NCBI RefSeq assembly: GCF_022965805.1 | Contig: NW_027331259.1 | Location: 620,001-684,000 of the forward strand | Origin: Primulina eburnea | Taxonomy: Eukaryota > Streptophyta > Magnoliopsida > Lamiales > Gesneriaceae | DNA: 64,000 bases | Direction of reading: 5' to 3' | In this document: piece after piece, positions 1 through 10,700 of the stretch | How positions within the stretch are numbered: the first letter of the stretch is position 1 | Layout: every line of letters begins with the position of its first letter | Program-made: the position numbers and the translations under genes | The notes under the pieces: generated by a model | Seen by the model: only the letters and a program-made list of their open reading frames with translations | The model's database searches: none | Told to the model about the DNA's origin: nothing

Positions 1-146
1 CCCAAGAATGTGATTAACGAAATCTGAAATGATTAACGTAATCTGAGATGAGTTATTGATGATGAACGGATGTGAGTATATTTGGACCACTCCGGGACCA
101 AATTGGTTGACACATATGAGTTATGTGATTTTCAGGCAGAATGTCT

Positions 147-359
147 GGCGCCCGAGCGGTGGCTCTTGACCGCTCGAGCGCCAATGTTAAATCAAAGATG
201 TTTCGGGCAGAAAGCTTGGCGCCCGGGCGGTAGTTTTTGACCGCCCGAGCGCCATCGGGTAGTTCAGGGAGGCAGAGCGCTCCGCGCCCGGGCGGCAGAT
301 TTTTACCGCCCGAGCGCCGAGCGAGCGCCCGGGCGGGAATTTCTTACCGCCCGAGCGCG
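147..359 (+). promoter_or_regulatory. Four tandem GC-rich inverted repeats in U3 of E1
   Basis: Four snap-back units at 147-182, 218-253, 284-318 and 325-359. Each has a left arm like GGCGCCCGGGCGG, a 9-12 nt T-rich spacer, and a right arm like CCGCCCGAGCGCC. They end about 50 bp before the TATA region. The same block appears inverted at about 5341-5576. Placement suggests a promoter or enhancer array; this function is inferred. Confidence 0.75.
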
Positions 360-410
360 ATGCGTGTCGCGTGAAGGATGTGCCATTTGCCTTATTGCAT
401 GTACGAGATA

Positions 411-438
411 TATATATATATAAATATATATATATATC
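411..438 (+). promoter_or_regulatory. TATA-rich core promoter region of E1 LTR
   Basis: An uninterrupted AT alternation containing TATAAATATATA lies just downstream of the GC inverted repeats. It is the only TATA-like stretch in this part of the LTR, so transcription of E1 most likely starts a few tens of bases downstream, near the GAATTC-containing small inverted repeat at about 440-457. Confidence 0.5.
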
Positions 439-1248
439 ATGAATTCTTTCAGAATTCATAAGAAGGAAACGAAAGGAAATCGAGAAAAAGGTTTCTGAAA
501 TAGGGTTGAAAATCCTTACGCCTTTTGTGAGAAATCCGTCCGTCAGATTTTGAATCCGACTTCAGCACTGAGTTCCTATCGACGTAGGCTATAACTGGAC
601 GTAAGTTTTACTACGTTTTGACATGCTTTGAAATTATGATATTGTCAGAATTGAATGGAACTCATATATTTTGTTCTTGAAATATTAGACATCATAGAAT
701 CGAAGTCAGATTAAGAAACGGACTGATTATGGAATTGTTATGATTTTCGGAATAGTTTTGGAGTCGACTTGATATCAAAATGTAATTATCATCGATTTTG
801 AGGTGTTAGAATCGATATCTGACTGATATGATATGGCTAGATATATTGAGATTATACTGCTATGATATTGAAACAGAATTTGATTGAATTCTGATTATAT
901 CCAGTATTGATTGAATGGTGTATTGATACCGTACCCTCGATATTGTTATTGTCAGACTGAGTATTGACAGGCTTAGGGTTCGAGACTTCGACAGAGCCAG
1001 AGTATCAGAAAGAAAGGTATAAATTAATGTTGAGTTGGGATTGCACAACTCGAGGAAGGTTTGACTCGAGTCTCCCTAAATCACATACTTTCGTTTATTG
1101 CATTGACATTTTCAATTGATGAAACTTATGATTGTTGTCTATTGATTTATAGCCACTGCATGTAATGACTGCTGATTCACTAGTCATTGATTGAGTTGCT
1201 TATATACTGATTGTATGTATTGATTACTGAGTCGTTGAGTCATAGGCT

Positions 1249-1465
1249 GATTAGCCTAGTCACCGGTTAATTCGTCTGGTTATTGACTGATTCGCCTAGT
1301 CACCGGCTGATTCGCCTAGTCACCGGCTGATTCGTCTGGTGATTGACTGATTCGTCTAAACTTAAGCTGATTCGCTTAAATTACAGGCTGATTCGTCTGG
1401 TTATTGGCTGATTCGCCTAATTCTTGACTGATTCGTCCATTCTGCGGCTGATTCGCCCAGACACT
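1249..1465 (+). repeat. 20-bp minisatellite in E1 5' LTR
   Basis: About eleven degenerate copies of a 20-bp unit, consensus CTGATTCGCCTAGTCACCGG alternating with CTGATTCGTCTGGTTATTGA. It recurs in the 3' LTR (about 6842-7065) with local copy differences, so the tract has changed by replication slippage since insertion. Confidence 0.85.
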
Positions 1466-1821
1466 GGATATATGAATTATATCGATGTCGTTTAGGGATT
1501 GATTCATTCCTATCGACTGAGATTCGTTATAATTACCTATATTCAGACATTGGGATCCCTAGGATAGAGTTGAGTCGAGTCTGAGACGACGCGTCAGTGG
1601 AGTCGAGTCTGAGACGATGTGTCGGTTGAGTTGAGTCTGATATGACATGTTGATTTACATTATTCATGCCATTCATGATTATTGAATGTTTGATATGGAT
1701 TTATGTTTTTGATTTGAGACATGTTAGGAATAATTGTTATATGCTTTCATATATGCTTTTATATGACTGCATGTTTACATGGTTTATACTGGGATATTAA
1801 TATCTCACCGGAGTTATCCGG

Positions 1822-1856
1822 CTGTTGTCTTGTTTTGTATGTGTGCATGACAACAG
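1822..1856 (+). promoter_or_regulatory. Conserved LTR stem-loop (E1 5' copy)
   Basis: Arms CTGTTGTC and GACAACAG pair perfectly around a GU-rich loop containing TGTATGTGTG. It lies about 280 bp before the LTR end and is preceded by CACCGGAGTTATCCGG. Equivalent stem-loops occur in E2, solo LTR F and E5 with compensating changes. A role in RNA 3'-end formation or packaging is possible but inferred. Confidence 0.6.
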
Positions 1857-2139
1857 GTGGGGCTGGATCAGGGTCAAGAAGAGGATGATAGAAGATTAGA
1901 TAGCGTGGAGATCCAGGCTTCGAAGCAACATAGGATTCACCACTGATATGTAGTTGAACCTAGTTGAATTCTTGTAGATAACGCAAGATTTGTATGTTCA
2001 TGTTTAATATGTAATTTGTGTAAATTACATTACGTTTCCGCTGTGTAATTTAGAAAAAATTTAGACCCTGTTTTATAATTGATTAATTAGTCCCAATGAT
2101 GTTTATGAAGATGATTTGCGTCCGGGTCCCCACAACAGG

Positions 2140-2151
2140 TGGTATCAGAGC
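2140..2151 (+). other. Primer-binding site of E1 (initiator tRNA-Met)
   Basis: TGGTATCAGAGC begins six bases after the LTR end. This is the standard plant LTR-retrotransposon site complementary to the 3' end of initiator tRNA-Met, priming minus-strand cDNA synthesis. Confidence 0.9.
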
Positions 2152-2420
2152 CATGGGTCTAGAACCTAGAGTTCTTTAGATTGAGATAGAAGAGGCTAGT
2201 GAGCGGGGTAGATTGAGGTTTTCTTTCCTGCTTTTGAATGCTAGAATGTCGTACTGCTTTATATAATACATGTTACTTGATTTATCTTATTTGATTTTGT
2301 AATATGTATTATTGGGAACGAATCTGAATTGATTCTCGATCAGCAGTAAGATGATTGGAGGAGAGACTGAATCGAAACAGGTGTGTTGGATTGAGTTACT
2401 AATCCTTTTGAGTTTCAGAT
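2152..2420 (+). other. E1 untranslated leader
   Basis: AT-rich leader between the primer-binding site and gag, matching in position and partly in sequence the E5 leader (60290-60528). No gene or other clear motif is visible. Confidence 0.6.
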
Positions 2421-3530
2421 ATGCCTCCTAGACGAATTCCAGAACATGGTAGTACATCGAATCCTCCAATGGATGTAACACCGACTCCAATGGAAACCTT
2501 GCTGAAGAGGTTTCAGTCATTCAAACCACCCACTCTGAAAGGTACTGAGACATCGGTCGAGTGTGAGAGTTGGTTAGGTAGCATTGAGTTGTTGTTTGAT
2601 TCACTGGAGTACAGTGATGAGCGCCGGATTAAATTGATTGGGCACCAGTTGCTTGATGTCGCACAAAGCTAGTGGGTTACAATGAAGAGGGCCTTGGAGC
2701 AGCGAGGTACGATTATTACTTGGGATGTATTTAAAACTGAGTTTTATCAGAGATTTTTCCCAATATCGTACAGAAAAGACAAGGGGGCGGAGTTTGCCAA
2801 TTTGAGACAGGGTCAACTGAACATTGAAGAATATGTGACCCAATTCTCTACCTTGTTGAAGTTTGCTCCACATGTGGCTGGAAATGACGAAGCCGTTGCC
2901 GATCAGTTCATCAATGGCTTGAATCCCGATATATTTACATTGGTGAACATAGGGCGACCCAATAACTTTGCTGATGCCATGAATAGAGCAAAGGGCGCTG
3001 AAGCAGGCCTGATAAGGCAGAGAGGAGCTGAATTTGTTCCTCCAGTGTCGAGACCACAGCAACCCCCTCCCCGATTCGAGAGTGGCAGTAGCAGTGGTGG
3101 AAGGAAAAATTTTCTGAAGGCTAGAGGAAAGCAATTTAAGAAGTCTGGCGGAAGTTCTTCTAGCTCCAGTGGTTCTCAGCAGAGTTATACCGGTGTTTAC
3201 TGCGGGAATTGTGGAGGGAGACATTCCACTGAGCAATGCCAAGGAGTACTTGGTAGTTGCCACTTCTGTAAACAACAAGGACATTTTGCCAGAGTATGTC
3301 GACAGAGGGGTTCTCAAAGATCCCAGGGAGCTGAACTATCTGGACCAGCGGCACAGTGGAGTAGACGATCAGCCACTGTTCATTCATTTCAGCCAGCACC
3401 ATCTCAGTCACAGCAGAGGCCAGGAGGAAGCCAGACAGTTGGCCAGCCTCCTAGACAGCAGGCCAGAGTATTTGCTTTGACGGAGGAGCAGGCTCAGGAA
3501 GCACCAGATGATGATGTTGCAGGTAACTGA
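2421..3530 (+). pseudogene. gag: E1 gag (capsid-nucleocapsid), broken
   Basis: Gag would form the virus-like particle and bind element RNA. The start follows TCAGAT and encodes MPPRRIPEHG, the same start context as E5 gag. Visible parts are a capsid region (METLLKRFQSF through the FINGLNPDIFTLV block), a Ser-rich linker, and two zinc knuckles (CGNCGGRHSTEQC, then [14 protein letters not shown]). A TAG at 2670-2672 replaces the first Trp of the conserved SWW motif (TGG to TAG); the frame then continues to a TGA at 3528-3530, where E5 reads Cys in [11 protein letters not shown]. Clearly homologous to E5 gag. Confidence 0.88.
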
Positions 3531-5261
3531 TTTGTTTGATTTTCCTGCATGTGTATTGAGGGATACCAGTGCTTCACATACTTTTATTTCTGAAAGATTT
3601 GCATTGATGCATGCATTATCTGTCGAGTCCCTATTTACTGTAGTAATTGTTTCTTTTCCTTTGAGGAAAGATCTTCTATCAGTGATTTCTGTTAGATCTT
3701 GTATACTACAGTAGGATGAGAATGAGATCGAGTTAGATCGTGTAGTAGCTTGTGTTGTACTGGTGTTCTATGATTTTGGAACTGCCTTACTGATATTGAT
3801 ATGCGGACCAAGTACAGAGCTACCATAGATTAGTTCCAGAAGATGGTAAGAATCAGACCTGAGATGACCAAGAGATGAATATTGTATGATAAGGATTCTA
3901 GATTGTGAATTCCTTTGATATTCGTATTAACTATGACTCGATTATTACAGAAAGGAGTAGAATGACTCCTTATGTATTCAGTTGATTTACTGAAGTTGAG
4001 TCTATCATTGGCTGATTTACCAATGATATGAAAGTTATTGATGTTTCCCCAGATAAGACTTCAGATCTGATTCCAATCAGAGAGATTGATTTTAGCCTTG
4101 AGTTGATATTAGAAACTGTTGAAATGGGAAATCCTGATTGAAACAGATTGGGTTCAGAGATTTTTATATCTGAAGATGATATATGTGTTGATTTTAACAG
4201 AGTTAAACCATGATTAGTCAGCTGAAGTTGACATCCGTGTCAGGCAGTTGCAGTTTATGAACTTAGCATGTTGTGAATCTGATTGAATATTGATGATATT
4301 CAGAATAAGTGGTTGAGACATATAGTAGACAATAAAGATTTTATTGTACAGTCAGAACCAGAGCTGATTTCGAAACGATAGCAGTTCAAAAAGCTGATTA
4401 GAATATTTAGAAGTCAATATTGACAGTCAGAACAGAGTGTCGATCAGAATACCAGGCAAGTAATACTGTATTGTATGAGATTGATTGTTCTGTGATGTCA
4501 GATGTGTCAGAATTGTACAGCAAAGCTTGATATTGATAGTCAGAGCCGAATACAAGGTGGGTATTTCCTCTTTAATTTATGTTATTAACTGATTTGTGTA
4601 TATCAAATAGTTCGAATCAGAAAGGACAGATATTGTGAGAAGCTTACAGTCATGGACTCAGCGTTCAGTCTGACGATTGAGACTGTATTGTATTCGAACA
4701 GATAGTTGTGATATAGACAGATGAGATCAGTTATAACAGAATTGTATTGAAATGTTAGCAGAAATTGTACTGATATGTCTAAATTGCTAACAGAAAAGAT
4801 AGAAAGATAGAAATCAGAAGAATTATTACAGAATTGTAAAGTTCTAGATAGAAATGAGAGTACATTTCTATAGCATTCGTTAGGAAATCACCGTCATTTT
4901 ACAGATTGTAATATGATATGGTTAAGATTGACAGATTGTTCAATCTATATCTATCAGTTTGTACTAGATAATGTACAAACATGATCAAATGACACCGATT
5001 GATGTCAGAAAAGTGGTCCGAAAGATCAGAATGCCACCATAGAATGTATCAGAAGAGTGATTAGACTGCACTGAATGCCTAAATTGACGATATCATACCA
5101 TGATTTTTTTGTTGATTTTGTATTTTGGCAGAATAGATCACGAACTCTTTCATCTATCGTCTATAGATTGACGGATAATCAGAGCGAATTATCCGAATAC
5201 TGGAGAATATCCAGGAACTGTAGTGCTAGATTGTAGCACTAGTTGACATGATTCATTGCCA
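3531..5261 (+). pseudogene. pol: E1 protease-pol remnant, heavily decayed
   Basis: No long ORF survives. Protease is recognisable near 3555-3714, with the active site reading DTSAS instead of DTGAS. Further on there are pieces matching the post-protease linker (about 3800-4080), then a stretch at about 4135-4400 where I cannot align reverse transcriptase with confidence. Around 4440-4540 the sequence follows the pre-integrase linker (SEYQ...VLY...DVSEL), and around 5035-5250 it follows the integrase core through the HPQTDGQSE region with stops throughout. Most of the RT and RNase H appears lost or unrecognisable. Confidence 0.7.
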
Positions 5262-5270
5262 GAATTCATG

Positions 5271-5310
<40 letters not shown>

Positions 5311-6115
5311 ATCTCGTACATGCAATAAGGCAAATGGCACATCCTTCACGCGACACGCATCGCGCTCGGGCGGTAAGAAATTCCCGCCCGGGCGCTCGCT
5401 CGGCGCTCGGGCGGTAAAAATCTGCCGCCCGGGCGCGGAGCGCTCTGCCTCCATGAACTACCCGATGGCGCTCGGGCGGTCAAAAACTACCGCCCGGGCG
5501 CCAAGCTTTCTGCCCGAAACATCTTTGATTTAACATTGGCGCTCGAGCGGTCAAGAGCCACCGCTCGGGCGCCAGACATTCTGCCTGAAAATCACATAAC
5601 TCATATGTGTCAACCAATTTGGTCCCGGAGTGGTCCAAATATACTCACATCCGTTCATCATCAATAACTCATCTCAGATTACGTTAATCATTTCAGATTT
5701 CGTTAATCACATTCTTGGGCATTACATTTCTCCCCCCCTAAGATATGATTTCGTCCTCGAAATCACAGGCAATCAATCATATCATAAGAAGGTATAATCT
5801 CCTAATACTGCTTTCAATAACTGGTGATGGAATCAATCTTATAATACTGGTTATACAGCATCCGTATAAACCCCTCAATAGCTCCTAACAACTCAATCTC
5901 GTCCTCAAATACCAACAGTCATCTCCTGAAGTTGGCATATTTCATATCCATTTTCTGAGCTATCTTCATTTTCTTCTGAATTAGCTTCATCTTTTCCGTC
6001 ATATATCTGATCATATCAGGTCCAATCTCAGAAACCTCAGAGACACCATCCCAATAAAGAGAGGGTCCATATATCTTTCCGTATAACGCTTCAAAGAAGC
6101 GATTTCAACACCCGT
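5262..6115 (-). other. Inverted segment spanning integrase end and 3' LTR start of E1
   Basis: On the minus strand, 6115 to 5727 encodes the integrase C-terminal part (FEALYGK, then an MTEKMKLIQKKMK-like stretch) followed by the polypurine tract, and 5726 to 5262 is the first ~440 bp of the E1 LTR. Flipping this block restores the expected order: integrase core (to 5261), integrase end, polypurine tract, LTR start, LTR remainder (from 6116). About 75 bp of LTR (441-517 of the 5' copy) and a short piece of integrase are missing at the breakpoints. The left breakpoint lies at GAATTCATGATATAT, a hairpin-prone AT tract. Confidence 0.85.
5727..5741 (-). other. Polypurine tract of E1 (inverted with the segment)
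   Basis: Read on the minus strand, a run of purines (AGGGGGGGAGAAA) directly abuts the LTR start TGTAATGCCC. It would prime plus-strand DNA synthesis in an intact element; here it points the wrong way relative to gag. Confidence 0.8.
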
Positions 6116-7732
6116 TACGCCTTTTGTGAGAAATCCGTCCGTCAGATTTTGAATCCGACTTTAGTACTGAGTTCCTATCGACGTAGGCTATAACTGGACG
6201 TAAGTTTTACTACGTTTTGACATGCTTTGAAATTATGATATTGTCAGAATTGAATGGAACTCATATATGTTGTTCTTGACATATTAGACATCATAGAATC
6301 AAAGTCAGATTAAGAAACGGACTGATTATGGAATTGTTATGATTTTCGGAATAGTTTTGGAGTCAACTTGATATCAGAATGTAATTATCATCGATTATGA
6401 GGTGTTAGAATCGATATCTGACTGATATGATATGGCTAGATATATTGAGATTATACTGCTATGATATTGAAACAGAATTTGATTGAATTCTGATTATATC
6501 CAGTATTGATTGAATGGTGTATTGATACCGTACCCTCGATATTGTTATTGTCAGACTGAGTATTGACAGGCTTAGGGTTCGAGACTTCGACAGAGCCAGA
6601 GTATCAGAAAGAAAGGTATAAAGTAATGTTGAGTTGGGATTGCACAACTCGAGGAAGGTTTGACTCGAGTCTCCCTAAATCACATACTTTCATTTATTGC
6701 ATTGACATTTGCAATTGATGAAACTTATGATTGATGTCTATTGATTTATAGCCACTGCATGTAATGACTGCTGATTCACTAGTCATTGATTGAGTTGCTT
6801 AGATACTGACTGTATGTATTGATTACTGAGTCGTTGAGTCATAGGCTGATTCGCCTAGTCACCGGCTGATTCGTCTGGTTATTGACTGATTCGTATTATT
6901 ATAGGCTGATTCGCCTAGTCACCGGCTGATTCGTCTGGTGATTGACTGATTCGTCTAAACTTAAGCTGATTCGCTTAAATTACAGGCTGATTCGTCTGGT
7001 TATTGGCTGATTCGCCTAATTCTTGACTGATTCGTCAATTCTGCAGCTGATTCGCCCAGACACTGGATATATGAATTATATCGATGTCGTTTAGGGATTG
7101 ATTCATTCCTATCGACTGAGATTCGTTATAATTACCTATATTCAGACATTGGGATCCCTAGGATAGAGTTGAGTCGAGTCTGAGACGACGCGTCAGTGGA
7201 GTCGAGTCTGAGACAATGCGTCGGTTGAGTTGAGTCTGATATGACATGTTGATTTACATTATTTATGCCATTCATGATTATTGAATGTTTGATATGGATT
7301 TATGTTTTGATTTGAGACATGTTAGGAATAATTCTTATATGCTTTCGTATATGCTTTTATATGACTGCATGTTTACATGGTTTATACTGGGATATTTATA
7401 TCTCACCGGAGTTATCCGGCTGTTGTCTTGTTTTGTATGTGTGCATGACAACAAGTGGGGCTGGATCAGGGTCAAGAAGAGGATGAGAGAAGATTAGATA
7501 GCGTGGAGATCCGGGCTTCGTAGCAACATAGGATTCAGCACTGATATGTAGTTGAACCTAGTTGAATTCAAGTAGATAACGCAAGATTTGTATGTTCATG
7601 TTTAATATGTAATTTGAGTAAATTACATTACGTTTCCGCTGTGTAATTTAGAAAAAATTTAGACCCTGTTTTATAATTGATTAATTAGTCCCAATGATGT
7701 TTAAGAAGATGATTAGCGTCCGGGTCCCCACA
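6116..7732 (+). repeat. E1 3' LTR, remainder after inversion
   Basis: Collinear with 5' LTR positions 518-2134. I counted about nine substitutions in the first ~520 bp (around 1.7%). It ends gtccccaca at 7732 against satellite sequence. The minisatellite (about 6842-7065) and stem-loop (7420-7454, outer pair lost because the 3' arm reads GACAACAA) are present. Confidence 0.9.
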
Positions 7733-10700
7733 GAATCCCTCCCCTTCTTAGTCCTAGGCAACCCCAAAATAAAGTCCATAGAAATATCAATCCAAGTTCT
7801 TTTTAAGAATAGCACGCAAAAGTGTTCCCAAAGTTCTATTGACGACTTCATTTTGTCCATCCGTTTGAGGTTGACAAGTAGTAGAAAACAACAATTTTGT
7901 GCCAAGTTTAGCCCATAAAGTCTTCCAAAAGTAACTCAAGAATTTAACATCGTGACCAGAAGCAATAGTCCTAGGCATGCCATGCAACCTAACGACTTCT
8001 CTAAAGGAAAAATCCGCAATGTTTGAAGCATCATTGGTTTTATGACAAGCTATAAAATGTGCCATCTTAGAGAATCCATCCACAACAACAAAAATAGAAT
8101 CCCTACCCTTCTTAGTCCTAGCAACCCCAAAATAAAGTCTATAGAAATGTCAATCCATGTTCTTTTTAAGAATAGCACGCAAAAGTGTTCCCAAAGTTCT
8201 ATTGACGACTTCACTTTGTCCATCCGTTTGAGGATGACAAACAGTAGAAAACAACAATTTTGTGCCAAGTTTAGCCCATAAAGTCTTCCAAAAGTAACTC
8301 AAGAATTTAACATAGCGACCAGAAACAAAAGTCCTAGGCATGCCATGCAACCTAACGACTTCTCTAAAGAACAAATCCGCAATGTTTGAAGCATCATCGT
8401 TTTTATGACAAACTATATAATGTGCCATCTTAGAGAATCTATCCACAACAACAAAAACAGAATCCCTCCCCTTCTTAGTCTTAGGCAACCCCAAAATAAA
8501 GTCTATAGAAATGTCAATCCAAGTTCTTTTTAAGAATAGCACGCAAAAGTGTTCCCAAAGTTCTATTGACAACTTCAGTTTGTCCATCCGTTTGAGGATG
8601 ACAAGTAGTAGAAAACAACAATTTTGTGCCAAGTTTAGCCCATAAAGTCTTCCGAAAGTAACTCAAGAATTTTACATCGCGACCAGAAACAATAGTCCTA
8701 GGCATGCCATGCAACCTAGCGACTTCTCTAAATAACAAATCCGCGATGTTTGAAGCATCATCGGTTTTATGACAAGCTATAAAATGTGCCATCTTAGAGA
8801 ATCAATCCACAACAACAAAAATAGAATCCCTCCCCTTCTTAGTCCAAAGCAACCCCAAAATAAAGTCCATAGAAATGTAAATCCAAGTTCTTCTTAAGAA
8901 TAGCACGCAAAACTGTTCACAAAGTTATATTGACAACTTCAGTTTGTCCATCCGTTTGAGGATGACAAGTAGTAGAAAACAACAATTTTGTGCCTAATTT
9001 AGCCCATAAAGTCTTCCAAAAGTAACACAATAATTTAACATCGCGACCAGAAACAATAGTCCTAGGCATGCCATGCAACCTAGCGACTTCTCTACAGAAC
9101 AAATCCGCAATGTTTGAAGCATCATCGGGTTTATGATAAGCTATATAATTTGCCATCTTAGAGAATCTATCCACAACAACAAAAATAGAATCCCTCCCCT
9201 TCTTAGTCCTAGGCAACCCCAAAATAAAGTCCATAGAAATGTCAATCCAAGTTCTTTTTAAGAATAGCACGCAAAAGTGTTCCCAAAGTTCTATTGACAA
9301 CTTCAGTTTGTCCATCCGTTTGAGGATGACAAGTAGTAGAAAACAACAATTTTGTGCCAAGTTTAGCCCATAAAGTCTTCCGAAAGTAACTCAAGAATTT
9401 AACATCGCGACCAGAAACAATATTCCTAGGCATGCCAAGCAACCTAACGACTTCTCTAAAGAACAAATCCGCGATGTTTGAAGCATCATCGGTTTTATGA
9501 CAAACTATAAAATGTGCCATCTTTGAGAATCTATCCACAACAACAAAAATAGAATCCCTCCCCTTCTTAGTCCTAGGAAACCCCAAAATATAGTCCATAG
9601 AAATGTCAATCCAAGTTCTATTTAAGAATAGCACGCAAAAGTGTTCCCAAAGTTCTATTGACAACTTCAGTTTGTCCATCCGTTTGAGGATGACAAGTAG
9701 TAGAAAACAACAATTTTGCGCCGAGTTTAGCCCATAAAGTCTTCCAAAAGTAACTCAAGAATTTAACATCGCGACCAGAAACAATATTCCTAGGCATGCC
9801 ATGCAACCTAACGACCTCTCTAAACAACAAATCCGCAATGTTTGAAGCATCATCGGTTTTTTGACAAGCTATAAAATGTGCCATCTTAGAGAATCTATCC
9901 ACAACAACAAAAATTGAATCCCTCCCCTTCTTAGTCCTAGGCAACCCCAAAATAAAGTCTATAGAAATGTCAATCCATGTTCTATTAAAAATAGCACGCA
10001 AAAGTGTTCCCAAAGTTCTATTGACAACTACAGTTTGTCCATCCGTTTGAGGATAACAAGTAGTAGAAAACAACAATTTTGTGCCAAGTTTAGCCCATAA
10101 AGTCTTCCGAAAGTAACTCAAGAATTTGACATCGCGACCAGAAACAATAGTCCTAGGCATGCCATGCAACCTAACGACTTCTCTAAAGAACAAATCCGCA
10201 ATGTTTGAAGCATCATCGGTTTTATGACAAGCTATAAAATGTGCCATCTTAGAGAATCTATCCACAACAACAAAAATATAATCCCTCCCCTTCTTAGTCC
10301 TAGGCAACCCCAAAATAAAGTCCATACAAATGTCAATCCAAGTTCTATTTAAGAATAGCACGCAAAAGTGTTCCCAAAGTTCTATTGAAAACTTCAGTTT
10401 GTCCATCCGTTTGAGGATGACAAGTAGTAGAAAACAACAATTTTGTGCCAAGTTCAGCCCATTAAGTCTTCAAAAAGTAGCTCAAGAATTTAACATCGCG
10501 ACCAGAAACAATAGTCCTAGGCATGCCATGCAACCTAACGACCTCTCTAAACAACAAATCCGCAATGTTTGAAGCATCATCGGTTTTATGACAAGCTATA
10601 AAATGTGCCATCTGAGAGAATCTATCCACAACAACAAAAATAGAATCCCTCCCCTTCTTAGTTCTAGGCAACCCAAAAATAAAGTACATAGAAATGTCAA

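Larger units (their letters stand above)
1..2134 (+). repeat. E1 5' LTR (near complete)
   Basis: The LTR ends ...gtccccaca directly before the primer-binding site and is repeated at 6116-7732 and, inverted, at 5262-5726. In order it holds four large inverted repeats (147-359), an AT-rich TATA region (411-438), AT-rich sequence without a gene, a 20-bp minisatellite (about 1249-1465), three copies of a ~29-bp GAGTCGAGTCTGAGACGA-type repeat near 1570-1650, and the stem-loop at 1822-1856. Short ORFs inside are not credible genes. Confidence 0.93.
1..7732 (+). mobile_element. E1: Ty3/gypsy LTR retrotransposon, degenerate, with internal inversion
   Basis: The parts are: 5' LTR 1-2134 (about 7 terminal bases missing, judged from the TGTAATGCCC start seen inverted at 5726), primer-binding site at 2140, gag 2421-3530, decayed pro-pol to about 5261, an inverted block 5262-6115, and the rest of the 3' LTR to 7732. 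The gag and integrase remnants resemble E2 and E5 and look like a Tekay/Del-type chromovirus (family recalled from memory). The element sits in the satellite: the base after 7732 resumes the 364-bp repeat at gaatccc, so the TSD is probably GAATC, but the left copy lies outside the window. The two LTRs are only about 2% different while the coding core is wrecked. Confidence 0.9.

Noticed and set aside
187..459. ORF over the E1 U3 inverted repeats (and its mirror at 5266-5454)
   Set aside because: It spans the GC inverted repeats and TATA tract of an LTR, with no family match; the mirror ORF exists only because of the inversion.
2601..3317. 238-codon minus-strand ORF
   Set aside because: Antisense of E1 gag; the plus-strand frame matches E5 gag.
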